A stretch of 64,000 nucleotides of DNA from Salinicola endophyticus. GTDB taxonomy: Bacteria; Pseudomonadota; Gammaproteobacteria; Pseudomonadales; Halomonadaceae. The position numbers and the translations under genes are program-made. A model generated the notes under the pieces. The model did not search any database and was not told the origin of the DNA. It was given only the letters and a program-made list of their open reading frames with translations. Location of the stretch: NCBI RefSeq assembly GCF_040536835.1, contig NZ_CP159578.1:124001-188000 (forward strand), given 5' to 3'. Every line of letters begins with the position of its first letter. The stretch's first letter is position 1. Below are positions 16,547 through 24,721 of the stretch, in pieces.

Positions 16547-18081
16547 GCGCAGGCCCCCTCGGCGCGGGTGTCGGTGCTGGCGATCGCCCGCACCACCGGT
16601 TCCAGGCCGATCTCCTCGCCCACCAGGGTGGCGACCTGGCGGCGGTCGCGCAGCACGATCACGCGGTCGGACACGGCGATCAGTTCGTCCAGCTCGGAGG
16701 AGATCACCAGCACGGCCATGCCCTTGGCGGTCAGCTCGCGGATCAGGGTCAGGATCTCGGCGTGAGCGCCGACATCGATGCCGCGGGTCGGCTCGTCGAG
16801 AATCAGAAAGCGCGGATTCATCGCCAGCCAGCGCGCCAGCACCACCTTTTGCTGGTTGCCGCCGGAGAGCTCGCCGATCGCTTTCTCCGGCCCCGAGGTG
16901 CGGATATCCAGCCGCGCGATGTAGTCGTTGGCCAGGCGCTGCTGCTCGGCGCGGGGGATCGGCCGCATCCAGCCGCGGCGAGCCTGCAGCGCCAGTATGA
17001 TGTTCTCGCGGATCGACAGCTCGGCGACGATACCCTCGGTCTTGCGGTCTTCCGGGGCGAAGCCGAAGCCAGCGGCGATGGCGTCGCGCGGGCCGCGCAA
17101 GTGCAGCTCGTCCGCGCCTTCGCCCCCGCCCTCGACATCGCGAACGCGGCCGCTGTGGGCGCGCTTGATGCCGAACATCACCTCGGCGGTCTCGGTGCGC
17201 CCCGAGCCCAGCAGGCCGGCCATGCCGATCACCTCGCCGCGCTGGACGCTGAGATCGAACGGCTCGATATGCCCGCGGCGGCCCACCTGCTCGAAGGTGA
17301 CGAGCGGCTCCCCGGCGGCTTCCGTGCGGCCCTCGGCGCGCCTGGCGGCGTGCTCCTCCGCCGCCAGCTCGCGCCCCAGCATGTGCTCGATCAGCCGCAC
17401 CCGGTCGAGTTCGTCACAGCGCGCGGTGACGATCCTGCGGCCGTTGCGCAACACCGTGATGCGGTCGCACAGCGCATACACCTGGTCCAGGAAGTGCGAC
17501 ACGAAGAGGATGCCCAGGCCTTGGTCGCGCAGCCGGCGCACTACCGCAAACAGCATCTGCACCTCGCGGTCGTCGAGACTCGCGGTGGGCTCGTCGAGAA
17601 TCAGCACCTTGCCCGACAGCGCCACTGCGCGGGCAATCGCGACGAGCTGCTGCACCGCCACCGAATAGCTGCCGAGATCGCGGTCGAAGTCGATGGCGAG
17701 CCCGTAGCCTTCCAGCATCGCCGCCGCCTGGCGGCGCTGGGCTCGGGTGTCGACGATGCCGAAGCGGCGCGGTTCGTGGCCGAAGGTGAGGTTCTGGGCC
17801 ACGGTCAGGTTGGGCAGCAGGTTGACCTCCTGATAGACCGTGCCGATGCCCAGCGCCTGGGCCTGAGCGGTGGAATCCGGTGAGATCGGCGCGTCATCCA
17901 GCAAGAGTGTGCCGGCGTCGCGACGATAGGCACCGGTCAGGCACTTGATCAGGGTCGACTTGCCGGCCCCGTTCTCGCCCAGCAGCGCGTGCACCTCGCC
18001 GCGGGCGAGCTCGAAGTCGACCGCATCGAGCGCCTTCATGCCGATGAAGGTCTTGGTCAGTGACTGGATGGCAAGCAGCAT
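16543..18081 (-). CDS. Sugar-type ABC transporter ATPase, tandem domains (YtfR/RbsA-like)
   Basis: A 512-residue protein with two fused ATPase halves. The first has Walker A GENGAGKST and LILDEPTASLDD. The second has the degenerate Walker A-like GLLGSGRTE usual in this family, with LSGGNQQKVVLARWL and LILDEPTRGIDVGAH. It energises the two downstream permeases. A 97-base gap with two hairpins separates it from the binding-protein gene. Confidence 0.92.
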   Translation of the reverse strand: MLLAIQSLTKTFIGMKALDAVDFELARGEVHALLGENGAGKSTLIKCLTGAYRRDAGTLLLDDAPISPDSTAQAQALGIGTVYQEVNLLPNLTVAQNLTFGHEPRRFGIVDTRAQRRQAAAMLEGYGLAIDFDRDLGSYSVAVQQLVAIARAVALSGKVLILDEPTASLDDREVQMLFAVVRRLRDQGLGILFVSHFLDQVYALCDRITVLRNGRRIVTARCDELDRVRLIEHMLGRELAAEEHAARRAEGRTEAAGEPLVTFEQVGRRGHIEPFDLSVQRGEVIGMAGLLGSGRTETAEVMFGIKRAHSGRVRDVEGGGEGADELHLRGPRDAIAAGFGFAPEDRKTEGIVAELSIRENIILALQARRGWMRPIPRAEQQRLANDYIARLDIRTSGPEKAIGELSGGNQQKVVLARWLAMNPRFLILDEPTRGIDVGAHAEILTLIRELTAKGMAVLVISSELDELIAVSDRVIVLRDRRQVATLVGEEIGLEPVVRAIASTDTRAEGACA

Positions 18082-18106
18082 GGTCGGTCACCCCGGGTGA
18101 GCGGCC

Positions 18107-18166
18107 CCGGCGGCGTCGAGAGCGCCGCCGGAAGAGGGCGGAAGGCCGGCAGCTTGCGATGCCGGC
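18107..18166 (-). other. Hairpins between binding-protein and ATPase genes
   Basis: CCGGCGGCG (18107-18115) pairs perfectly with CGCCGCCGG (18123-18131), and a second stem GCCGGC/GCCGGC lies at about 18145-18166. Hairpins in this position often protect the upstream binding-protein mRNA and give it higher expression than the membrane genes. Confidence 0.5.
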
Positions 18167-18178
18167 CGCAGGCGTGGC

Positions 18179-19129
18179 TCAGTAGCCCAGATCCTTGCGC
18201 CGCTGGTACTCGCCCTCGGGGTCGTCGCTCTGGGTGTAGAGCTTGGAGTCAGTCTGGATGAACTTGGGTGGCTGGGTGCCATCCTTCCAGTAGGCTTCGA
18301 GCGCGTCGAAGGCGGGGCCCGCCATGTTGGGCGTCAGCTCCACCGTGGCGTTGGCGTCGCCGTTGGCCATCGCCTTGAAGTAGTCGGGCACGGCGTCGAT
18401 GGAGATGGTCAGAATCTCCTTGCCGGGGTGCAGGCCGGCCTCCTTCATCGCCTGAATGGCGCCGATCGCCATGTCGTCGTTGTGCGAGAACAGCGCGCAA
18501 ATATCGCGCCCGCCGTTTTCCGCGCGGATGAAACTCTCCATGACCTCCTTACCGCCGGAGCGCGTGAAATTACCGGTCTGGCTGCGCACGATCTTGAGAT
18601 TGGCGTGGTCGGCGATCGCCTTCTCGAAGCCCTGCTTGCGTTCGATCGCCACCGACGAGCCGGTGGTGCCCTGCAACTCCACCACGTTGCACGGTTTGTC
18701 GGCGACCTTGTCCACCAGCCACTGGCCGGCGACTTCACCCTCGTGCACGCTGTCGGCGCCCACCGCGGTCATGTAGAGATCCTTGGGCGCATCGATCTGG
18801 CGGTCGAGCAGAATCACCGGAATCTCGCTCTCCTTGGCCTCCTTGAGCACGTTGTCCCAGCCGGTGGCCACTACGGGGGCGAGCAGAATGGCATCCACCC
18901 CCTGGGCAATGAACGAACGCAGCGCGGCGATCTGGTTCTCCTGACGCTGCTGGGCATCCGAGAACTTGAGATCGATCCCGCGCTGCTCGGCCTGCTTGCG
19001 GGTAATGGTGGTTTCCGCCGCGCGCCAGCCCGACTCCGAACCGATCTGCGAAAAGCCGACGACCTGCGCCGCGGACGCGGTGGCACTGAACCCCATCAAC
19101 GCGAGGCTGAGGGCGAGTGATTTCTTCAT
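18179..19129 (-). CDS. Sugar-type ABC transporter periplasmic binding protein (YtfQ-like)
   Basis: A 316-residue exported binding protein of the LacI-type periplasmic fold. The signal peptide MKKSLALSLALMGFSATASA is followed by AQVVGFSQIGSESGWRAAET, which is characteristic of YtfQ. The C-terminal FIQTDSKLYTQSDDPEGEYQ also matches that family. The start at 19129 follows GGGAG. It is the first gene of the four-gene transporter. YtfQ binds galactofuranose in E. coli, but the hydroxyproline setting leaves the real ligand open. Confidence 0.88.
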   Translation of the reverse strand: MKKSLALSLALMGFSATASAAQVVGFSQIGSESGWRAAETTITRKQAEQRGIDLKFSDAQQRQENQIAALRSFIAQGVDAILLAPVVATGWDNVLKEAKESEIPVILLDRQIDAPKDLYMTAVGADSVHEGEVAGQWLVDKVADKPCNVVELQGTTGSSVAIERKQGFEKAIADHANLKIVRSQTGNFTRSGGKEVMESFIRAENGGRDICALFSHNDDMAIGAIQAMKEAGLHPGKEILTISIDAVPDYFKAMANGDANATVELTPNMAGPAFDALEAYWKDGTQPPKFIQTDSKLYTQSDDPEGEYQRRKDLGY

Positions 19130-19672
19130 CGGTGGTCTCCCGTGATGGCGCCGGTTGCGCCCGTCTTCGTGGCAGGCGATGCGCGTCAATAAGGCGATTG
19201 ATCGGCCGCGAGTGTGTCGGTGTGAGGCTATCGGTCTGCCGGATCCAGATCCTGAGGTCGCTGTCGCAAAGACCATTTTCGACCCTGTTTCGGCGGTGTT
19301 TATTCGGTTTTTCGACACTGTCGGTGGCGAATGAAACGCAGGCTCGTATGCCTCTTTTTTTTAGTACGTGATTAGTGCTGTTTTAAATACGTCGCTCGTT
19401 CTGACTGGGCGTCTCTTGGCTTTTTTATTGAGCGACGAAAGCCATTGAAAACCAATCACGCTTTGGTCGAGTCGATTTTAAAAAGGTTATCGCTCGCTGA
19501 ACTGATATGGCGGGCGCGTTTTGAATGAGCGTCGGGGATGAGTTGTGGGGACGAAATGTGGGGGAAGAGATGCGCGGGAGGGAAAGCGGGCGCGGCCCCG
19601 CAGGGGGCCGCTGAAGTGTCGAATGTCGGAGAGCATCACCGGAAAGGAGCGTCGCCCCGGCCTGGCCGTGGC
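19130..19672. other. 543-base non-coding, locally AT-rich region before the ytfQ-like operon
   Basis: The stretch from about 19280 to 19520 is clearly richer in A and T than its surroundings, with T8 and T6 runs and TGGCTTT/AAAGCCA arms near 19419-19446. It presumably carries the promoter of the ytfQ-like operon. The right part holds a hairpin at 19592-19611 after the DHDPS-family gene. No gene was supported. Confidence 0.6.
19592..19611 (-). terminator. Hairpin downstream of the DHDPS-family gene
   Basis: GCGGCCCC and GGGGCCGC form a perfect 8-bp stem with a four-base loop, 62 bases after the stop codon. No U-run follows, so termination is likely but not certain. Confidence 0.45.
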
Positions 19673-20617
19673 TCAGGCATCGAGTGCCGCCGACCAGCGC
19701 GTATACCACTCGCGGAACTGGGCGTACTGGGTCTCGGCGTAGCGCTGCTGGGCTGGGGTAAGGTCATCGCTCTCATTGAAGTGCAGGCGATACTCACTAT
19801 CGCCGTTGAGCACCATTAGGTGCTTGTAATAGAGCACCAGATCGGCGCCCTCGTCGAATGAGGAGAGCACCGCCAGCGCGCGCTCCAGCTCCAGCGCCAG
19901 GCGCCGCGCCTCGGGGTCGCCGCTGGCGGCCTGGCGGCTGAGCTCGACCAGCTTGAGAACCTCCCGTGGCAGAGCGTTGCCGACCCCGGTGATGGCGCCG
20001 CTGGCGTTGCAGTTGACGAAGCCGTGCACCACCTGGGTATCGACCCCCACCATCAGGCTGACGTCGTCGTCCTGGGAGGTGATGTACTCGGCGGCATAGC
20101 GCAGATCCTCGGCGCCGCCGAACTCCTTGAAACCGACCAGATTGGGAAACGCCTCGCGCAGCGCGAAGAACAGCTCGGCGCGGGTGGCGAAGCCGTAGTA
20201 GGGGCTGTTGTAGATCACCGCCGGCAGCTCGGGTGCGGCTGCCAGAATCGCCGAGAAGTGCGCGCGCTGGGCCTGGCTGGAGGTACCGCGGGATAGCACG
20301 CGGGGAATTACCATCAAGCCTTGAGCCCCGACTTTGGCCGCATGCGCGGCGTGGGCGACCGCTTCTTTGGAATTGACCGCACCGGTACCGACGATGACAG
20401 GGACGCCGGCAGCGACTAGACGGGCCACGCCCTCCTGGCGCTGGGCCTCGCTGAGCAGCGGCCAATCGCCCATTGAGCCGCAGTAGACCACCGCGCGCAT
20501 ACCGAGATCGATCAGCTCGCGCCCTTTGGCGACCAGGGCGTCGTAGTCGGGGGTGCGCTGTGAGGTGCAGGGGGTCATCAGTGCGGGAATGCAGCCGCTG
20601 AAAATGGAGTCGGTCAT
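19673..20617 (-). CDS. Dihydrodipicolinate synthase family protein, probable 1-pyrroline-4-hydroxy-2-carboxylate deaminase
   Basis: A 314-residue TIM-barrel Schiff-base enzyme. The catalytic lysine is K164 in VGFKEFGG, and a tyrosine in YNSPYYG (about 140) fits the family. The start at 20617 (MTDSIFSGCIPALMTPC) follows AGAGGA; the frame from 20632 starts before that site. It is separated from the 4-hydroxyproline epimerase only by a repeat element and has the same orientation. The DHDPS member of known hydroxyproline pathways removes ammonia and water from pyrroline-4-hydroxy-2-carboxylate to give alpha-ketoglutarate semialdehyde. True lysine biosynthesis is unlikely in this setting. The next enzyme, a semialdehyde dehydrogenase, is not in the window. 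Confidence 0.85.
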   Translation of the reverse strand: MTDSIFSGCIPALMTPCTSQRTPDYDALVAKGRELIDLGMRAVVYCGSMGDWPLLSEAQRQEGVARLVAAGVPVIVGTGAVNSKEAVAHAAHAAKVGAQGLMVIPRVLSRGTSSQAQRAHFSAILAAAPELPAVIYNSPYYGFATRAELFFALREAFPNLVGFKEFGGAEDLRYAAEYITSQDDDVSLMVGVDTQVVHGFVNCNASGAITGVGNALPREVLKLVELSRQAASGDPEARRLALELERALAVLSSFDEGADLVLYYKHLMVLNGDSEYRLHFNESDDLTPAQQRYAETQYAQFREWYTRWSAALDA

Positions 20618-20675
20618 GGTGTCCTCTGGCATTGTTTTCGGAATTCATGCGTTTTTGGAAGCGATGCGTGCGCAT

Positions 20676-20821
20676 CTAGGTGCTGTCTGAAAAGTCGACG
20701 AGCGAAGGCCAGGCAAGGCAAAAATCGGCGAAAACGCGGAGTTTACGGGGTGTAAATGAGCATTTTGAGTCGATTTTTAACGCCGCATGGGCGAGCGCAG
20801 TACTTTTCAGACAGTGCCTAG
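20676..20821 (-). repeat. 146-bp palindromic repeat element (GTCTGAAAA class), copy 1
   Basis: It is bounded by CTAGGTGCTGTCTGAAAAGT and its near-inverse, which ends in CTAG. The interior matches the copy at 54943-55088 in inverted orientation almost base for base. Its right-hand CTAG supplies the TAG stop codon of the epimerase gene. The size, inverted ends and lack of an ORF fit a MITE-like element. Confidence 0.85.
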
Positions 20822-21762
20822 GACGCGGTGATGCCCCAGGCAAACGGATCGTTGTCATCGATCAGCAAGGTGGCATCGGCGGTGACGTGGGCGGTGCCGG
20901 TGATGAAGGGCAGGATGCGATCGCCCTGCCAGTCGTAGCGCCCCTCGAAGCGGCTGCCGGTGATGCTGGCCTGGACCCAGGTCTCGCCGGGGGCGAGCTT
21001 GCCGTCCGCTGCCAGGCAGGCCAGTTTGGCGCTGGTGCCGGTGCCGCAGGGGGAGCGGTCGTAGGCCTTGCCGGGGCAGAGCACGAAGTTGCGGCTGTCG
21101 GCCGGCGGATTGCCGTGGGTATCCGCGGCGAACAGCTCGATATGGTCGATGTGGCCACCGTTCTCGCCGGTGATGGCCTGCGCGTCCAGCGCCTGACGAA
21201 TGGCCCAGGTGAAGGCCGTCAGCGCCTCCTCGTTGGCCAGCGTCAGCGCCTGGTCGTGCTCGCCCACCAGGAAGAACCAGTTGCCGCCCCAGGCGATATC
21301 GCCATGCACCACGCCGTAGCCCGGCACCTCGACCGGCACCCGCTGGCGGTAGCGGTAGGCGGGCACGTTGCCCACGGTGACCGCGCCGTCATCGTGGAGA
21401 ATGGCACTGACCTGCCCCACCGGGGTATCGATGCGGTGGGTACCCGGCGCCAGCTTGCCAAGATGGTAAAGCGAGGCCACCAGCCCGATGGTGCCGTGGC
21501 CGCACATGCCCAGATAGCCCGTGTTGTTGAAGAAGATCACCCCGCAGCTGGCGTCCGGCGAGACCGGCTCGCAGTAGAGCGCCCCCACCAGCACATCGTT
21601 GCCCCGCGGTTCGAGCAGACACGCCCGCCGCCACTGGTCGTGCTCGCGTCGCAGCAGCTCGCGCTGGGCAGCCATGTCGCCGGTGAGCGCCGGGAAGCCC
21701 GACATCACCAGCCGGGTCGGCTCGCCGCCGGTGTGGGAGTCGATGACGTGGATACGCTGCAT
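20818..21762 (-). CDS. 4-hydroxyproline 2-epimerase (proline racemase family)
   Basis: A 314-residue cytosolic epimerase interconverting trans-4-hydroxy-L-proline and cis-4-hydroxy-D-proline. Both catalytic cysteines of the racemase/epimerase class are present: C87 in MCGHG and C239 in [12 protein letters not shown]. Their presence separates it from trans-3-hydroxyproline dehydratases, which lack the first cysteine. The opening [15 protein letters not shown] is a family hallmark. It would feed the D-amino-acid dehydrogenase and the DHDPS-family deaminase nearby. Proline racemase is the main alternative, but the neighbours favour hydroxyproline. Confidence 0.93.
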   Translation of the reverse strand: MQRIHVIDSHTGGEPTRLVMSGFPALTGDMAAQRELLRREHDQWRRACLLEPRGNDVLVGALYCEPVSPDASCGVIFFNNTGYLGMCGHGTIGLVASLYHLGKLAPGTHRIDTPVGQVSAILHDDGAVTVGNVPAYRYRQRVPVEVPGYGVVHGDIAWGGNWFFLVGEHDQALTLANEEALTAFTWAIRQALDAQAITGENGGHIDHIELFAADTHGNPPADSRNFVLCPGKAYDRSPCGTGTSAKLACLAADGKLAPGETWVQASITGSRFEGRYDWQGDRILPFITGTAHVTADATLLIDDNDPFAWGITAS

Positions 21763-21817
21763 GGGGGCTCCCGTGCCGAGAGGGCAGAAAAGAGGTGATA
21801 GGACCGAATTATTTTAT

Positions 21818-21830
21818 ATTTTATACAATC
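21818..21830. promoter_or_regulatory. Operator-like site ATTTTATACAATC
   Basis: It is an exact 13-base match to the inverse of the site before the D-amino-acid dehydrogenase (13597-13610), here 56 bases upstream of the hydroxyproline epimerase. It is probably bound by the GntR regulator encoded at 13742-14404. Confidence 0.6.
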
Positions 21831-21954
21831 CCCGAAAGGATAAGGGAAGGGGTGGCTAGGAGTCGCTAGGAGTGGATGGGTTGGCCGTGGCGATAGATGG
21901 CGGGATGCCCGGCATCATCAGTACGCCATCCCGATGGCACGCGCAGTGACCTCG

Positions 21955-21965
21955 TTTGTATACGA
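21955..21965. promoter_or_regulatory. TTTGTATACGA operator-like site upstream of allA
   Basis: It shares TTTGTATAC with the perfect palindrome upstream of hpxA, about 101 bases before the allA start. It suggests common control of the allantoin genes. Confidence 0.5.
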
Positions 21966-22065
21966 TGACCGCGTCAGCGGACCATGAAACGGCGCGACGC
22001 GCGCGGTCTCATGGGGTAAAACCGAAGACGGAACATGACCTTGAGCGATGACAGGAGCAGAGCAG

Positions 22066-22548
22066 ATGCAGGAACTCAACGCGCAGCCGCTGACCGCAGC
22101 AGCCTTCGCGCCTTTCGGTGAGGTGATCGATGCGCGCATCGGCGAGTCGTTCGCGATCAACGGGGGGCGCACCCAGCGCCACCATGCGTTGGCCAAGGTC
22201 GATATCCGCGATGCCGCGACGCCGCCGCTGATCAGCCTCTTCGTCAGCCAGCCGGTGGCCCTGCCGCTGGAGGTCGATCTGCTCGAGCGTCATCCGCTGG
22301 GCAGCCAGGCGTTCATGCCGCTGCACGAGGAGCGCTTCGTGGTCGTGGTGGCGCCGCCGGGCGACGACATCGATCCGAGCGCGATTCGCGCCTTCGTCAC
22401 CGACGGCCGCCAGGGGGTCAACTACCGGGCCGGGACCTGGCATGCGATCCACTCGGTGCTGGAGCGCGAGGGGGAGTTCCTGGTCGTCGACCGTGGTGGT
22501 GCCGACAATCTCGACGAGCGGGAGATGAGGATTCGGGTCGTCGCCTAA
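22066..22548 (+). CDS. allA: Ureidoglycolate lyase
   Basis: A 160-residue cupin-like enzyme that splits (S)-ureidoglycolate to glyoxylate and urea, the last step of the allantoin route. LTAAAFAPFGEVIDA near the N-terminus, FMPLHEERFVVVVAPPGD, NYRAGTWHAIHSVL and the FLVVDRGG block match AllA. The start at 22066 follows AGGAG by nine bases; the in-frame ATG at 22048 lies before that site and has none of its own. Length equals that of E. coli AllA. It ends 55 bases before a convergent symporter gene with a strong hairpin between. Confidence 0.93.
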   Translation: MQELNAQPLTAAAFAPFGEVIDARIGESFAINGGRTQRHHALAKVDIRDAATPPLISLFVSQPVALPLEVDLLERHPLGSQAFMPLHEERFVVVVAPPGDDIDPSAIRAFVTDGRQGVNYRAGTWHAIHSVLEREGEFLVVDRGGADNLDEREMRIRVVA

Positions 22549-22553
22549 AGCGA

Positions 22554-22579
22554 CGCTGCCCCGCCAGGGCGGGGCAGCG
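22554..22579. terminator. Bidirectional terminator-like hairpin between allA and the symporter gene
   Basis: CGCTGCCCCGCC and GGCGGGGCAGCG form a perfect 12-bp stem with almost no loop, between two convergent genes. There is no U-run on either side. Confidence 0.55.
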
Positions 22580-22602
22580 AGAAGCTTGCCGCAGCGGTTC
22601 TA

Positions 22603-24093
22603 TCAGACCGGCTTGCCGCTGAGTGCGCTGGCGGGGTCTTCTGCCCGCTCCATGCGTTCGCGCTCGGCGTCGATGATCTCGAGCGCCTGCTCCGGTGTCA
22701 CCTTCGAGGCGGGCGTGACCAGGCTGACGACGATACCCACGATCAGCGCTACCAGCACGGCGGGGATGCTGGGGTTACCCCAGAACGTGGCCCAGGCATC
22801 GACGTTGATCACCGCAAGCGAGGTCGCCGACGCGGCGATCAGGGTGGCGATGGCCCCTTGCCAGGTGTAGCGCGGCCAGAAGCGCCCGAGCACGCCGCAG
22901 ACGAACATCCCTGCCATCACCGTGGCGATCATGCTGGTGATGTAGCTGATGACGTTGTTGGAGGTGAGCGCGAACAGCAGCGCCAGGCCGATGGTGACGA
23001 CCAGCGCCAGCCGGGAGAGCCCCACGACCCTGCGCGCCGAGGGCGTGTGGCCGGTGAACAGCACATAGATATCGCGCAGCAGGATCGACACCCCGGCGAT
23101 GGCGTCGGAGCTGGCGCTCGACATGGTCGCCGAAAGCCCCGCCACCAGCAGCAGCAGGCCCAGCCACAGCGGCAGAATCTCGGTGGCGAGGAACGGGAAG
23201 GCGAAGTTGCTGTTGTCCAGATTCGGGTTGAGGGCATGGGTCGCCATGCCGATGATCGCCGGAATGATCGAGAACAACAGATAGAGCACGCCGGTGATCA
23301 CGAACGATTTGCGTACCGAGGCCACCGAGCTGCCGGAGTAGATGCGCTGGCGGTAGGAGGGCGTCGCCAGCACGCCGACCGCGATCACCGCCGCCAGCGA
23401 CAGCGCCGGCACCAGGCCGATCTTGCCGATACCGAGAAAGCTGGTGGCCGCGACGTCCATGTTGGCGCCGAGGCCGGAGAAGCCACCGACCTCGACCAGC
23501 GCGATGATCGCCATCACGATGAAGCCGACGAACAGCACCACCGCCTGCACGGTGTCGGTCCACACCACGGCCATGTAGCCGCCGATCACGCAGTAGATGC
23601 CGAAGCCCAGCGCGACCAGGATGCGCGCCGTGGTCAGGTCGATCCCGGCCATCCACGACAGGTAGAGGCCTCCGCCGAGGATATGCGCGCCTAGCCAGCC
23701 GATGCAGGCGATGTAGATCAGCACCGCGACGACGTTGCGCACCAGGCGGTTGGCGCCGACGTAGTAGGAGAGCTCCTCGCTCATGGTCATGAAGCGCAGG
23801 CGTCTCACCGGGGCGAACCAGAACGCCAGCAGCAGCACCCCGATCGCCCCGCCGATGCCGTAGAGGGCGCCGGCCCAGCCGTTGGCGTAGCCGAAACCGA
23901 CCGCGCCCATGCTCGACCCGGTGCCGACCATGGTCGCCACGGTAGTGCCGATGGTCAGAAAGAGCGGCAGGCTGCGCCCGCCGAGCAGGAAGTCGTCGCC
24001 GTTACCGCGGCTGTGGCGTGATACCCAGCAGCCGAAGGCGATCATCACGATCACGTAGGCGACGAAGGTGCCGAGGAAGACTTGGCTGTTCAT
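22603..24093 (-). CDS. Sodium:solute symporter (SSS) family protein
   Basis: A 496-residue inner-membrane sodium-coupled importer with about 13 hydrophobic helices. DDFLLGGRSLPLFLTIGTTVATMVG at the N-terminus and LLLLVAGLSATMSSASSDAIAGVSIL in the core are family hallmarks. A charged C-terminal tail (EQALEIIDAERERMERAED) is cytosolic. It is the last gene in a run with RpiR, D-aminoacylase and RidA, so a D-amino acid, N-acyl amino acid or related organic acid is the likely cargo. Confidence 0.9.
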   Translation of the reverse strand: MNSQVFLGTFVAYVIVMIAFGCWVSRHSRGNGDDFLLGGRSLPLFLTIGTTVATMVGTGSSMGAVGFGYANGWAGALYGIGGAIGVLLLAFWFAPVRRLRFMTMSEELSYYVGANRLVRNVVAVLIYIACIGWLGAHILGGGLYLSWMAGIDLTTARILVALGFGIYCVIGGYMAVVWTDTVQAVVLFVGFIVMAIIALVEVGGFSGLGANMDVAATSFLGIGKIGLVPALSLAAVIAVGVLATPSYRQRIYSGSSVASVRKSFVITGVLYLLFSIIPAIIGMATHALNPNLDNSNFAFPFLATEILPLWLGLLLLVAGLSATMSSASSDAIAGVSILLRDIYVLFTGHTPSARRVVGLSRLALVVTIGLALLFALTSNNVISYITSMIATVMAGMFVCGVLGRFWPRYTWQGAIATLIAASATSLAVINVDAWATFWGNPSIPAVLVALIVGIVVSLVTPASKVTPEQALEIIDAERERMERAEDPASALSGKPV

Positions 24094-24267
24094 GGCTACC
24101 TCTTATAATTGTCGTCCCGGTCGTTGCCGCGACCGGAGCAGTGTGAAATGTCATGTCCCGTGGGGTTTTTCACTGCGGTCGCGCCCTTGCCGGGGCGCGA
24201 CCACCTTTCGTTACCGCTTTCTCATTGCCGGGAGGCTTGCCCAAAGAGGTCTCCGCTTAGGCGCTTA

Positions 24268-24660
24268 TCAGGCGCGGTCGGCGCGATAGCACTTGATATC
24301 CACCTCCACCTTGCAGTCCACCACCAGGTCCTGGACGCTGCAGATCCGCGCCGGAGGGTGGTCGCCGAACACTTCCTTGAACACCTTGTTGAACGAGCTG
24401 AAGTAGCGCGCGTCGGTGAGCACGGCGGTGACATGGACCACGTCCTCCACGCCGTAACCGGCCTCCTCGGCGATCTTCAGACAGTTGGCGAAGGCCAGCC
24501 GCGACTGCTCGACGATGCTGCCTTCGACCACTTCGCCGTCGGTCATCGGCGTCTGGCCGGAGACGAACAGCCAGCCACCGGCTTCGGTGGCGCGGGCGAA
24601 GGGCAGCTTCTGGCCGCCGGTGCCGACGCCGCCTTCGACGCCATAACGCTTGATGCTCAT
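24268..24660 (-). CDS. RidA/YjgF family enamine-imine deaminase
   Basis: A 130-residue cytosolic protein of the YjgF/YER057c/UK114 family. The motifs GGWLFVSGQTP, QSRLAFANCLKIAEEAGYG and VVHVTAVLTDARYF are clear. The start at 24660 follows GAGGAG. Such proteins hydrolyse reactive enamine or imine intermediates released by PLP or flavin enzymes acting on amino acids. Its place between D-aminoacylase and a symporter fits clean-up in D-amino-acid breakdown. The catalytic arginine typical of RidA appears as PARICSV. Confidence 0.9.
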   Translation of the reverse strand: MSIKRYGVEGGVGTGGQKLPFARATEAGGWLFVSGQTPMTDGEVVEGSIVEQSRLAFANCLKIAEEAGYGVEDVVHVTAVLTDARYFSSFNKVFKEVFGDHPPARICSVQDLVVDCKVEVDIKCYRADRA

Positions 24661-24721
24661 GCAAAATCTCCTCTCTGGGTCAGGGAAGACCCCACGCGGC
24701 GCGCGGGGCCGATACGGAATG

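Larger units (their letters stand above)
21763..22065. other. Divergent regulatory region between hydroxyproline epimerase and allA
   Basis: A 303-base gap holding two operator-like sites. One is shared with the dehydrogenase promoter (21818-21830) and the other with the hpxA-puuE region (21955-21965). No gene was supported. Confidence 0.6.

Noticed and set aside
20676..20821. Reading the repeat elements as small genes or as complete insertion sequences
   Set aside because: No frame is shared between copies, and at about 145 bp there is no room for a transposase.
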